Assembly: GCA_000824845.1 (NCBI GenBank)
Contig: CCNC01000046.1
Span: forward strand, 1 to 64,000
Reading direction: 5' to 3'
DNA length: 64,000 bases
DNA from: Mesorhizobium sp. ORS 3359
GTDB taxonomy: Bacteria; Pseudomonadota; Alphaproteobacteria; Rhizobiales; Rhizobiaceae
Below, piece by piece: positions 43,838 through 52,484 of this stretch (positions are counted from its first letter, which is position 1; each line of letters begins with the position of its first letter). The position numbers were made by a program, and so were the translations under genes. The notes under the pieces were generated by a model. The model searched no databases, was not told the DNA's origin, and saw nothing but the letters and a program-made list of their open reading frames with translations.

Positions 43838-44803
43838 ATGCCGACATCGCCCGCATTGCTCGACCCGCAGGCGCGGAAGGTCCTCGACCTTGGCCGACAG
43901 GCGCATGAGCCGCCCTTCGAGACCGGCACACCCGAGCAGGCGCGACGCGCCTACAATAGCGGGTTCCTTGGCCTGCAAGGCGAGCGCGAGCCGGTCGCTT
44001 CGGTGTGCGAGCAAATCATTGCCGGGCCCGGTGGCCCTCTCAACCTTCGCGTTTATCGCGGGCAGGGCGCTGCGGCGGCCGACGCGCCGGCGCTGCTCTA
44101 TCTGCACGGTGGCGGCTGGGTGATCGGCAATCTCGATTCGCATGACGAGATCTGCCGCTGGTACGCCAACATCGCCGCCTGTGTTGTCGTTTCGCCGGAC
44201 TACCGGCTGGCGCCGGAGCACAAGTTTCCCGCTGCGGTCGAGGATTGCCGTGCCGTTCTCTCCTTCATGCGGGATATGTCAGGCGGGCTTGGCATCAACG
44301 CCAGCCGCATCGCCGTCGCCGGCGACAGCGCCGGCGGCAACCTCGCCGCGGTGCTGGCGCTGCTTGCCCGCAATGACAAATGCCCTCCGACCGCGCAGCT
44401 CCTGTTCTACCCCAACACCGACGCCGCCCAAACGGCGGAGAGCTATCGCCGCTTCGCCGAAGGTTTCGGCCTGACGGCCGCGACCATGGCCTGGTTCCGC
44501 GACCACTATGTCCGTGACGCGGCCGACATCAATGACTGGCGCGTCTCGCCGCTAAAAGCCAACAGCCTCGCCGGCTCGGCGCCGGCCTTCGTCGCTATCG
44601 CCGGCCATGACATCCTCGCCGACGAGGGCGGGGCCTATGCAAGGCGGCTCTAGATGGACGGTGTCCCGATCGCGGTCAAACACTGGCCAGGACAGATCCA
44701 TGGGTTCGTCTCAATGGGCCGCCATGGTACGGCGTCGCGTCAGGCGGTCGAGGCTGCTGTTGCGGCCTGGCGCAATTTCGATCCGGCGTTTGAAGGGGTC
44801 TAG
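43838..44803 (+). pseudogene. Alpha/beta hydrolase (HSL/acetyl esterase family) interrupted by an in-frame amber codon
   Basis: The first 271 codons encode a hormone-sensitive-lipase-type hydrolase: YLHGGGWVIGNLDSH (oxyanion hole), AVAGDSAGGNLAAV (nucleophile Ser), FVAIAGHDILADEG (acid Asp). At 44651-44653 the expected codon between AYARRL and MDGVPIAVKHWPGQIHGF is TAG. The same frame then continues for 49 more codons to 44803, including the catalytic His in GQIHGFVSM. A GAG-to-TAG change explains it. The product truncated at 44653 would lack the catalytic His. Recent nonsense mutation, sequencing error or suppressed stop are the options. Confidence 0.85.
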
Positions 44804-45822
44804 GCCGATTGACGCATCACCAACGTTGCGTCGAGGCTGACCTTCGGCGTCACGGCGGCCGCATCCTCGTCGAGCAGCGCCAGCAGTGTCTCGACACTGC
44901 GGCCGGCCATGGCGGCGAAATCCTGCGCCATTGTGGTGAGCGCTGGGCAGGTATAGCGGCTGAGTGGATGATCATCATGGGCTGCGATGCGCAGGTCGCA
45001 ACCCGGCTTACGGCCCACCTTCAGCCCTTTTGAGAAAGCCGCCGCCATCACGCCGAAGGCCAGGCGGTCGTTGGCGCACAGGATGGTCTTGCCCGGCAGG
45101 CCGCCATTGCCGAGCAACTTCTCCGTCTGCTCGTAGCCGATGCGCTCGAACTCCCAAGTATAGTCGTCGGTGTTGCCGAAGACGATCGGCTCGAACCCCA
45201 GTCGCTGCATCGAGGCGACATAGCTGCTCAATCGTTCCGCCGAATTGTGATTGACGTGCGGGATGTCGAAATAGACCGGGGCATCGCCGGAACGGCAAAG
45301 GTAATCCACGATCGTCGCGACGCTTTTTGCGTTGTTGTTGCCCACAAATGGCGTGTCGCCTTCCAGGAAAGTGTCGAAATAGACAATCGGGATGGTCTGC
45401 GTGAGCTTTTCCAGGGTTCTCTGATCGGATCGTTTGCCCAGCGGCGCGATCAGCGCGCCGGATACCTTCAGCGACAAGATGGTTCGGGTGGCTTCAATCT
45501 CGAGTTCGGTCGAGCCATGCGAGGAAATAACGACCGGCCAGTAGCCTTCGTCGCGCAGCCTGAGCTCGATGCGGCTGACCATCTCTGAATAGAACGGGTC
45601 GGTCACCGTGGGCACGACAATGCCGATGCTGCGCGTGCGTTTGCGGTTGAGATTGCGCGCGAAGAGGTTCGGCTGGTAGTCGGACGAGCGCAGCGCATCC
45701 TCGATACGCTTGCGCGTTGCCGGCTTGACGCTGGTCGGATCGTCGAAGAATTTCGACAGTGTCGGTCTGGAGACGCCGCAGGAGCGGGCGAAATCCTCCA
45801 TGGTCTTGTGCGTCATCGACAT
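44800..45822 (-). CDS. LacI family transcriptional regulator
   Basis: A 340-residue LacI/GalR regulator. The N-terminal helix-turn-helix (MEDFARSCGVSRPTLSKFFD, residues about 7-27) is followed by the hinge LFARNLNRKRTRSIGIVVP and a periplasmic-binding-like sugar domain (DPFYSEMVSRIELRL, TILCANDRLAFGVMAA, LRIAAHDDHPL). It is divergent from the tagatose-kinase/GatZ operon; a LacI-type palindrome lies in the gap. Its stop overlaps the end of the interrupted hydrolase frame. It may also act at the CGCT-containing parts of the 53-bp elements, which is inference. Confidence 0.92.
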   Translation of the reverse strand: MSMTHKTMEDFARSCGVSRPTLSKFFDDPTSVKPATRKRIEDALRSSDYQPNLFARNLNRKRTRSIGIVVPTVTDPFYSEMVSRIELRLRDEGYWPVVISSHGSTELEIEATRTILSLKVSGALIAPLGKRSDQRTLEKLTQTIPIVYFDTFLEGDTPFVGNNNAKSVATIVDYLCRSGDAPVYFDIPHVNHNSAERLSSYVASMQRLGFEPIVFGNTDDYTWEFERIGYEQTEKLLGNGGLPGKTILCANDRLAFGVMAAAFSKGLKVGRKPGCDLRIAAHDDHPLSRYTCPALTTMAQDFAAMAGRSVETLLALLDEDAAAVTPKVSLDATLVMRQSA

Positions 45823-45921
45823 TCAAAGCCCTCGCGCCACGGATTTCCTGCCTGGTCCATGCGCCGTCCCGCGCCTTCCATACGGTGCGCCAGCCCGGGA
45901 CTGCAAGTTCAAAACTTTACA

Positions 45922-45933
45922 GGAAGCGCTTCC
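45922..45933. promoter_or_regulatory. LacI-type operator palindrome
   Basis: GGAAGCGCTTCC is a perfect 12-base palindrome with the central CG step typical of LacI/GalR operators, 100 bases upstream of the LacI start and 119 bases upstream of the kinase start. Probable autoregulatory operator. Confidence 0.65.
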
Positions 45934-45961
45934 AGTTTCAATTCGCTGACGAAAATTATTG

Positions 45962-45977
45962 CGTGCGTAAATTTATT
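45962..45977 (+). promoter_or_regulatory. Partial third copy of the shared upstream motif
   Basis: CGTGCGTAAATTTATT matches the core of the 53-bp element read on its minus strand (CGTGCGTAAAATTATT) at 15 of 16 positions. It lies 75 bases before the tagatose-kinase-like gene in the same orientation relative to its target gene, suggesting a regulon of three operons. Confidence 0.45.
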
Positions 45978-46051
45978 AATTGACGTGAAGAAGGACGCGC
46001 CTTATTCCGCTTCGATGTTACGCCACACGCGGCAAATGCCGGGAGGACGTG

Positions 46052-46999
46052 ATGAAGAAGCTGGTTTCCGCCGGCGAGATCCTCGTCGAGATCATGGCGG
46101 ATCGGATCGGCCAGAGCTTTCTCGAACCCGGGCCGCTGGTAGGGCCGTTCCCGTCCGGCGCGCCCGCGATCTTCATTGGCCAAGCGGCGGCGCTTGGTCA
46201 GCCAGCGGGTCTCATCGGCGCCGTCGGCAAGGACGATTTCGGCCAACTGAACATAGATCGACTGCGCCGGCTCGGCGCGGACGTTTCGGCGATCACCGCC
46301 CATGAAGGCCACGCCACTGGCACCGCCTTCGTCACTTATCTGCCCGATGCCTCCAGGCGTTTCGTCTTCAACATCCGCAACAGCGCGGCGGGCCTGATGG
46401 CCATCGATGATGCCGCAAGACGCTTGCTTGCCGATGCCGACCACTTTCATGTCATGGGCTCGTCGCTGTTCTCGGACAGGGCGACCGACGTTGTGCTCGC
46501 CGCGACCGCGGCCGTGAAGGCCAGGGGCGGCACCGTGTCCTTCGACCCCAACGTCCGGCGCGAGATCATGCAGCACTCCGGCACGCGCGAGGCGCTCGAC
46601 AGCGTGTTGGCGCAGACCGACGTCTTTCTGCCAAGCGGCAACGAGTTGCTCCTGTTCTCATCAGCGGGCGACGAGCAGGGCGCGATCGCCGAGCTGCTTG
46701 GTCGGGGCATATCTTGCATCGTGCTGAAGAGAGGCGCTGACGGCGCCGTCTATCACGATCGCCAGCGCTCGGTCGCAATGCCCGGATTCGCCGTCCAGGA
46801 AGTGGACCCGACTGGCGCCGGCGACTGCTTCGGAGCCGCCTTCGTATCCTTCTGGTTGCGCGGCGCCGCGCCTGCCGAGGCGCTGCGCATCGCCAACGCC
46901 TGCGGCGCGCTGGCCGTGACGCGGAAGGGACCCATGGAAGGCATTCACCGGCTCGCCGATGTCGAGGCTTTCATAGCCGGGGCCGGTACACGCGCATGA
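46052..46999 (+). CDS. PfkB family sugar kinase (tagatose kinase-like)
   Basis: A 315-residue ribokinase-fold kinase beginning MKKLVSAGEILVEIMADRIG, with GAPAIFIGQAAALGQPAGLI and the C-terminal signature VDPTGAGDCFGAAFVSFWL. The ATG at 46052 is chosen because GGAGG is five bases upstream; GTG 46049 is too close. It overlaps the GatZ-like gene by four bases. A sugar kinase paired with a GatZ/KbaZ homologue matches the tagatose kinase plus tagatose-6-phosphate 4-epimerase pathway described in Agrobacterium. Confidence 0.85.
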   Translation: MKKLVSAGEILVEIMADRIGQSFLEPGPLVGPFPSGAPAIFIGQAAALGQPAGLIGAVGKDDFGQLNIDRLRRLGADVSAITAHEGHATGTAFVTYLPDASRRFVFNIRNSAAGLMAIDDAARRLLADADHFHVMGSSLFSDRATDVVLAATAAVKARGGTVSFDPNVRREIMQHSGTREALDSVLAQTDVFLPSGNELLLFSSAGDEQGAIAELLGRGISCIVLKRGADGAVYHDRQRSVAMPGFAVQEVDPTGAGDCFGAAFVSFWLRGAAPAEALRIANACGALAVTRKGPMEGIHRLADVEAFIAGAGTRA

Positions 47000-48282
47000 G
47001 CTGCGCGACCAAGAGATTCGCGGCCATCGGCGCGCGGCGCGCGGCGGGCGGCAAGGAAGGCATCACCTCGATCTGCTCGGCGCATCCGCTGGTGATCGAC
47101 GCGGCGCTCCGCCACGGCGCGCTGCACGGCGCAGATGTCCTTGTCGAGGCGACCTGCAACCAGGTCAATCACGAAGGCGGCTACACCGGCATGGCGCCGG
47201 CCGCGTTTCGCGACCTCGTCGAAACGTATGCCGGCAAGGCCGGTCTTCCCCTTGATCGTCTGATCCTCGGCGGCGACCATCTTGGACCCAATCCCTGGAA
47301 GCACACCCCCGCTGGCGAGGCGATGCGGAAAGCGGCCGCGATGATCGACGCCTATGCGGCCGCCGGGTTCACCAAGCTGCATCTCGACACCAGCATGGCC
47401 TGCGCCAACGATCCGGTGCCGCTCCCCGACGAGACGATTGCCGCCCGCGCGGCCGAGCTTGCCAAGGTCGCCGAGGCGGCGGTCGCGCGCACTGGCGGTG
47501 AGAAACCCGTCTACATCATCGGCACCGAGGTGCCGGTCCCCGGCGGTGCCCTCGAACCGCTCGAGCACATGCATGTCACCGAGCCTGCCGACGCGCTCCG
47601 CACGGTCGAGGTCCATCGCAAGGCTTTCTCTCGCCTCGGCCTTGATGGCGCCTTTGACCGAGTCGTCGGCGTCGTCGTTCAGCCCGGCGTCGAATTCGGC
47701 AATGCCGATATCGTCGCCTATGCGACGGAGAAAGCGACCGAGCTGGTCGCTGTGCTGGAACGCATGCCGCAATTCGTCTTCGAAGCGCACTCGACCGACT
47801 ACCAGGCCTCGGAAGCACTCGGCATGCTGGTGCGTGACGGTTTCGCTATCCTCAAAGTCGGCCCATGGCTGACATTCGCGCTGCGCGAGGCGCTCTACGG
47901 CCTCAGCCACATTGCCGACGAACTGGCGCCCGATCCGTTGCGTGAAACCCTGCCGGCAGCCATGGAGCGCGTGATGCTCGCCTCGCCCGGCAACTGGCAG
48001 AAATACTATTGCGGTACGCCCGACGAGCAGCGTCTGCGGCGGCATTTCTCCTTCAGCGACCGCATCCGTTACTACTGGCTGGCGCCTGAAGCGCAGCGCG
48101 CAACCGCAGCGGTGCTGGCCGCGCTCGGCGACAGGGAAATTCCCCGCCCTCTGATCAGCCAATATATTGGCCACGTCGATGTCGAGGTCGGCGCGGGCCG
48201 CATCAGACCGACCGCGCATGGGCTTCTGATCGGCAGCGTGACACGCGTGCTCGACATCTATCGCAACGCCACGAACCAGTAA
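46996..48282 (+). CDS. GatZ/KbaZ family protein (tagatose-bisphosphate aldolase non-catalytic subunit family; probable tagatose-6-P 4-epimerase)
   Basis: A 428-residue protein of the GatZ/KbaZ family. It shows GITSICSAHPLVIDAALRHG, VLVEATCNQVNHEGGYTGM, LILGGDHLGPNPWKH, FTKLHLDTSMACAND, YIIGTEVPVPGGAL and FEAHSTDYQ. In enteric bacteria the family supports the GatY/KbaY aldolase. No such aldolase gene is adjacent here, and rhizobial family members with a PfkB partner have been reported to epimerise tagatose-6-P to fructose-6-P. The pair would then link galactitol/tagatose use to glycolysis. Last gene of its operon; the 274-base gap after it shows nothing clear. Confidence 0.88.
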   Translation: MSCATKRFAAIGARRAAGGKEGITSICSAHPLVIDAALRHGALHGADVLVEATCNQVNHEGGYTGMAPAAFRDLVETYAGKAGLPLDRLILGGDHLGPNPWKHTPAGEAMRKAAAMIDAYAAAGFTKLHLDTSMACANDPVPLPDETIAARAAELAKVAEAAVARTGGEKPVYIIGTEVPVPGGALEPLEHMHVTEPADALRTVEVHRKAFSRLGLDGAFDRVVGVVVQPGVEFGNADIVAYATEKATELVAVLERMPQFVFEAHSTDYQASEALGMLVRDGFAILKVGPWLTFALREALYGLSHIADELAPDPLRETLPAAMERVMLASPGNWQKYYCGTPDEQRLRRHFSFSDRIRYYWLAPEAQRATAAVLAALGDREIPRPLISQYIGHVDVEVGAGRIRPTAHGLLIGSVTRVLDIYRNATNQ

Positions 48283-48556
48283 GACGTCTTCGCTTCCGGA
48301 CCTCGGATTTGACTTAGCCCGCGTGGATCTCTCATGGACGGGGCCCGAGCAAGCCGCACCTCTGACAGTGGACGGTAAATCCGTTACCGTGCGCGCACCA
48401 GCGCGCCACCCTCGTTGAGCTTTCCCAGCTTGACGGGCGCGAACCTGGGTTGCCTGGCCAAGGCCGCGACGTGAGCGGTCGCGTCCTCGTCGTCCCTCGA
48501 CAAAGGACGACCCGGTGGCCGCCCTCGACGACCGGATAAGACGCCGGGCAGGGGCG

Positions 48557-49627
48557 TCACGAAGTGATTTGCGGGAATGGTTCTGTAGGGTTTTCCCTGG
48601 CGGAGTTCTTATCCATGCTTATGCGTTCGCGATAGCCCGTGGGTGAAATGTTGTTCCAGCGCCGGAAGAACATCCGGAAATTCTTGGTATCGGAAAATCC
48701 GAGCAGATCGCCGATGTCTGCAACCGAAAAGCCGCCAGCCTCGAGATACTTCTTGGCGAGTTCGCTGCGAACCTGGTCGGAGATGGCGGAGAACGTCGTG
48801 CCCTGCTCGGCCAAGCGCCGCCGCAGGGTTCGGGGCGTCATCGCGAGTCGATCCGCGACCCAATCCATAGTGGTGACGGGAGCGGGGCTTTCCATGATCA
48901 GCCGTGCAACCTGACCGGCGAGCCCCCCGCCATATTCAACAGCGCCGATCAGGCCCTCGCAGGTTTCGCGCAGCATGGCGTGCGTGACCGGATTGGTCAT
49001 CGGCGGCCGATCGTCCAGAATCGACATGTCGTAAACGATAGCGGTCGAGGATTTGCCGAAGCGAACCTCGCAGCCCAGTTCCTGTTCGAAGATTTCAGGC
49101 CTGTCCGGTTTTTCGAACGCCACGTCGATCCAGACGGGCTCGCGCTCGATATGCGCGATGTCGTGTACGTGGGTTACGTGCTGGCCCAGCTGCTGAGCCA
49201 GCAGGAAACGGCGCAGAGGCCGTGAGTAGCCCAGCCGTCCCTCGTCGGGGAAGGTCCAGACGAAATGCCCTGCATCGATGTGCCAGGCGATCGAGAACAT
49301 TGGCGTGGCGAGCGAATGGTAGCGGACAGCAAAATCGAAGCCCGCGCGAACCGTTGGGCTAGAAAGCAATGCAAATCCGTACAGGCCATAGGCGGACAGG
49401 TGGATGGATTTGCCGACCTGCAGCGGCAGAAGCAGGTCGTCGCAGCGCCGGATCACGTTCTCGCAAGCGATGAGATACTGTCGAACAGAGCTGTGCACCT
49501 TACCGTCGTCGAGCATGTCCTCCCGCAAGTCGGTCCCCTTCAGGACTTCTGTTGCGGTCAGGCCAAACTCCTTCGCTCCCTGAACGAGGGCAAACAGCTT
49601 GTAAGGCGCAAAGACCGGATTGGCCAT
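48557..49627 (-). CDS. AraC family transcriptional regulator
   Basis: A 356-residue regulator with an N-terminal arabinose-binding-like domain of the OruR/ArgR-type AraC subfamily (about residues 15-200) and a C-terminal AraC DNA-binding domain (about 250-340: DWVADRLAMTPRTLRRRLAE, then FSVADIGDLLGFSDTKNFRM and FRRWNNISPTGYR). The ATG at 49627 has GGGAGG seven bases upstream. It is divergent from the ribose-type transporter/BKACE operon at 49777 and most likely activates it. Members of this subfamily often sense amino-acid-like or hydroxy-acid effectors. Confidence 0.92.
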   Translation of the reverse strand: MANPVFAPYKLFALVQGAKEFGLTATEVLKGTDLREDMLDDGKVHSSVRQYLIACENVIRRCDDLLLPLQVGKSIHLSAYGLYGFALLSSPTVRAGFDFAVRYHSLATPMFSIAWHIDAGHFVWTFPDEGRLGYSRPLRRFLLAQQLGQHVTHVHDIAHIEREPVWIDVAFEKPDRPEIFEQELGCEVRFGKSSTAIVYDMSILDDRPPMTNPVTHAMLRETCEGLIGAVEYGGGLAGQVARLIMESPAPVTTMDWVADRLAMTPRTLRRRLAEQGTTFSAISDQVRSELAKKYLEAGGFSVADIGDLLGFSDTKNFRMFFRRWNNISPTGYRERISMDKNSARENPTEPFPQITS

Positions 49628-49776
49628 TGGAGTCCTCCCTTGGCGACGATAGCCAGCAGACGAGTCATTTAACAGGCATTTGTCCTCCAAACACCCTGTT
49701 CATGTCCCCTTGGCACCTCCCGGCTGGATCAACTCCGGCACAGACTGGAAGCGCTAATCAGGGGAGGAGAACCCAA

Positions 49777-50898
49777 ATGCGCACTTTGCTTAATGCATGG
49801 CGCGCCGTGTTGTGCGGCGTCGCCTCGCTTGCGATGGGATTCATCGCGACGCCGGCATCGGCTCAGGATTCGAAACACTACAAGGTGTTTCTGAGCATGA
49901 GTTATGTCGGAAACGACTGGCAGGCCGAAGCTCAGAACATGGTCACCGCCATGGCCAAGGCTCACTCGGACAAGGTCGATCTGCGTATCCAGGTCGCCGG
50001 GCCGGTGGCCCAGAAGCAGATCCAGCAGATCAACGCGATGGTACAAGCGGGCGCCAACGCCATCATCGTCTATCCGATCTCGCCGACAGCGCTCAATCCG
50101 GCGATCAAGAACGCATGCGACAAAGGCGTCGTCGTGTTCGCCTACGACAGCTCCGTCACGGAGCCATGCGCATACAATGTCGTCACCGATCAGACGGAGC
50201 TCGCCACCAAAAGCGCTCAGTGGGTCGCCGACAAGATGGATCACAAGGGCAATCTGATCTTCATTACCGGCGTACCCGGCACGTCGGTGGACACTGACCG
50301 CAACAAGGCCGCCCGCGCCGTGTTCGCGAAATATCCAGACATCAAGATCGTCGCCGAACCGAACGGCATGTGGTCCCAGGCGGTCGCGCGCAAGGCCATC
50401 AGCGAAGCCATGGCGACCATGAGTTGGGACGATATCAAGGGGGCGTGGGGGGCGGCGGCCTGCATTCAAATATGGACCCTGCAGATGGAGGCCAACAGCA
50501 AGACCCTCATCCCGTGTGGCACCGAAGGCAGCAACGGCATGCGTGTCATGATGCTCCCGAAGGGCAGCATTGCGGACGCGACAGGAGCCTATTCGCCGCA
50601 GGGTGCGCCGGGCATTTCGCTCGAGAGCCATCCCGGTGCCGGGGCGATGGCCCTGAAGCTCGCGATGGACGTTCTCGAGGGCAAGAAGGTCGACAAGCTC
50701 ACGATGATGCCGCTGGAGGCCGTCACCGCGGACAATGCCAAGCTTTGTCAGACAGGCAGCTTCGACGAGCTGTCGAAAGGCTGCAATGTGTTCGATCCCG
50801 GCCTCGTCCCTTCGGGATGGTTCGCAAACATCCTGAACCCGGCCACACCCGAAGTCGGGTTCCAGGCGGCTTTGGTGGGACAGCCCGAAACAAACTGA
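49777..50898 (+). CDS. Ribose-type ABC transporter substrate-binding protein
   Basis: A 373-residue Peripla_BP_4 protein. The signal peptide MRTLLNAWRAVLCGVASLAM cleaves near PASAQDS; the mature part begins YKVFLSMSYVGNDWQAEAQN. NAIIVYPISPTALNPAIKNA and VFAYDSSVTEPCAYNVVTDQ are the usual ligand-binding strands, with an extra Cys near LIPCGTEGS. The ATG at 49777 has GGGGAGGAG upstream. First gene of an operon with a double-domain ATPase, a fused permease, a cupin, a dehydrogenase, a BKACE enzyme and an SDR; the ligand is therefore perhaps a hydroxy-acid or modified sugar rather than a plain pentose. Confidence 0.9.
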   Translation: MRTLLNAWRAVLCGVASLAMGFIATPASAQDSKHYKVFLSMSYVGNDWQAEAQNMVTAMAKAHSDKVDLRIQVAGPVAQKQIQQINAMVQAGANAIIVYPISPTALNPAIKNACDKGVVVFAYDSSVTEPCAYNVVTDQTELATKSAQWVADKMDHKGNLIFITGVPGTSVDTDRNKAARAVFAKYPDIKIVAEPNGMWSQAVARKAISEAMATMSWDDIKGAWGAAACIQIWTLQMEANSKTLIPCGTEGSNGMRVMMLPKGSIADATGAYSPQGAPGISLESHPGAGAMALKLAMDVLEGKKVDKLTMMPLEAVTADNAKLCQTGSFDELSKGCNVFDPGLVPSGWFANILNPATPEVGFQAALVGQPETN

Positions 50899-50909
50899 CG
50901 GGCGACACG

Positions 50910-50931
50910 GGTGGCGCCTCATCGCGCCACC
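50910..50931 (+). terminator. Intercistronic hairpin after the binding-protein gene
   Basis: GGTGGCGC, loop CTCATC, GCGCCACC: a perfect 8-bp stem 12 bases after the binding-protein stop and 36 before the ATPase start. Third example in this window of a hairpin after a binding-protein gene. Confidence 0.65.
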
Positions 50932-50966
50932 TGACCACCTCAGTCACAATTGCGGGTGCCGCTGCG

Positions 50967-52484
50967 ATGTCCGACGCTGTCCGTCTCGACGGGGTTACGA
51001 AAACTTATGGATCGACGACGGCCCTGGCCGACGTCAGCCTCACGTTCGAAGCCGGGGCCGTTCATGCGCTGCTGGGCGAAAACGGCGCCGGCAAGTCGAC
51101 GCTTGTCAAGATCCTCAGCGGGCTTGCTCGCCCGGATCGGGGGACGGTAACCCTGTTCGACCAGCAGGTCGTATTCGCCGACCGGTCCAGTTCCAGCGCT
51201 CTCGGCATTGAAACGGCATTCCAGGAGATTCCGCTGGTTCCCGACCTGAGTGTCGCCGACAATCTTCTGCTGCCCAACCAGCCGCGGCGCTTTGGGTTTC
51301 TGCTTGACCGAAAGGCCGCTCGCGGCCAGGTCGCCGCCATCGGAAACGAGTTGGAGATCGAAGATATCGATCCGCGCACACCGGTGCGGGAACTCGACCT
51401 TTCCCTGCGCCAGAAGGTCGAAATCACGCGGGCGATTGCCCGCAAGCCCCGCCTGCTGATCCTCGACGAGCCTACGGCGGCGCTTTCGAAGGCCGATGTG
51501 GAATGGCTGGGACGCCGAATCCAGGCCCTCAAGACGGCCGGCACGACGGTCATTCTCGTCACGCATCGCATGCCGGAAGTTCATGAGTTCTGCGGCCGCA
51601 TGGCCATTCTGCGTAATGGGCGCCATGTGGGAAGCTTTGCGGTCGGCGAGATCAGCGACGAAGCGGTGTTCAAGCATATTATGGGTCGATCGGTTCAGGT
51701 AACGTTTCCGGCGCGAAACGCGTCGCCATCCTCGGCGCAACCGCTGCTTTCTGCAAAAGACCTCAAGGCGGGACGTCAGCTCGAGTCGGTCACGCTCGAC
51801 ATACGGCCGGGCGAAATCGTCGGCGTGGCGGCGCTGCAGGGAATGGGGCAGCTGGAACTGTTCAACGCTCTTTTTGGCGCTGAGCGGGTGCTGAGCGGAA
51901 CCATATTGATCAACGGACAACGGGCGCATTTCGCCGGTCCGTCCGATGCAATAGACGTCGGCATCGGCTATGTCCCTGAAGACCGGAAAACCCAAGGGCT
52001 CGCCCTCAATCGGAGCGGCACAGAGAACGCATCGACCCCGATCGTCTCCGAATTTTCGCGGCTGGGCGTCGTCGACACCGCGACCGAAAGAGCTCGTGTC
52101 GATGACGCGTTTTGCGCCGTCAACCTGCATCCCCGGGCGCTCTACCAGACCGCCGCGGAATTCAGCGGCGGCAACCAGCAGAAGATGGTGCTGGCCAAAT
52201 GGCTGCTCACAAACTGCCGCATATTGCTGGCATTCGATCCCACGCGTGGCGTCGACGTCGGCACCAAGCATGAGATCTACGGCATCCTGCGGCGCTTTGC
52301 GGAGGATGGCGGCGGCGTCCTGCTTCACTCCACGGAGGTGCCGGAACTAATCGGCCTGTGCGACCACATAGCCGTTCTGTATCGCGGCCGGATTGCCGCC
52401 GACCTTGCACATGGCGAGGCAACCGAAGAGACCGTCGGCGCCTGGATGCTGGGCTCCGGGGAACACGCGCGGGCAGTTGCATGA
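50967..52484 (+). CDS. Sugar ABC transporter ATP-binding protein (RbsA-type, two domains)
   Basis: A 505-residue double ATPase. Domain 1 is complete: Walker A GENGAGKST (residues 37-45), RLLILDEPTAALSK, VILVTHRM. Domain 2 has the usual relaxed Walker A (VAALQGMGQLELFNALFGAE), a good signature FSGGNQQKMVLAKW, but an atypical Walker B: ILLAFDPTRGVDVG, where the family normally has LDEPTRG, so the Asp-Glu pair is Phe-Asp. Domain 1 probably carries hydrolysis. The start at 50967 lacks a strong Shine-Dalgarno. The stop overlaps the permease start (ATGA). Confidence 0.9.
   Translation: MSDAVRLDGVTKTYGSTTALADVSLTFEAGAVHALLGENGAGKSTLVKILSGLARPDRGTVTLFDQQVVFADRSSSSALGIETAFQEIPLVPDLSVADNLLLPNQPRRFGFLLDRKAARGQVAAIGNELEIEDIDPRTPVRELDLSLRQKVEITRAIARKPRLLILDEPTAALSKADVEWLGRRIQALKTAGTTVILVTHRMPEVHEFCGRMAILRNGRHVGSFAVGEISDEAVFKHIMGRSVQVTFPARNASPSSAQPLLSAKDLKAGRQLESVTLDIRPGEIVGVAALQGMGQLELFNALFGAERVLSGTILINGQRAHFAGPSDAIDVGIGYVPEDRKTQGLALNRSGTENASTPIVSEFSRLGVVDTATERARVDDAFCAVNLHPRALYQTAAEFSGGNQQKMVLAKWLLTNCRILLAFDPTRGVDVGTKHEIYGILRRFAEDGGGVLLHSTEVPELIGLCDHIAVLYRGRIAADLAHGEATEETVGAWMLGSGEHARAVA

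Noticed and set aside
44651..44653. Amber codon read as pyrrolysine or a programmed recoding signal
   Set aside because: No pyl genes or stem-loop context are visible, and the position is an ordinary Glu site in the family; a point mutation or error is simpler.
49733..49760. GGAAGCGCTAATC before the binding-protein gene as a second LacI operator
   Set aside because: Only half of the palindrome is present, and an AraC gene is the divergent neighbour, so LacI control is not supported.
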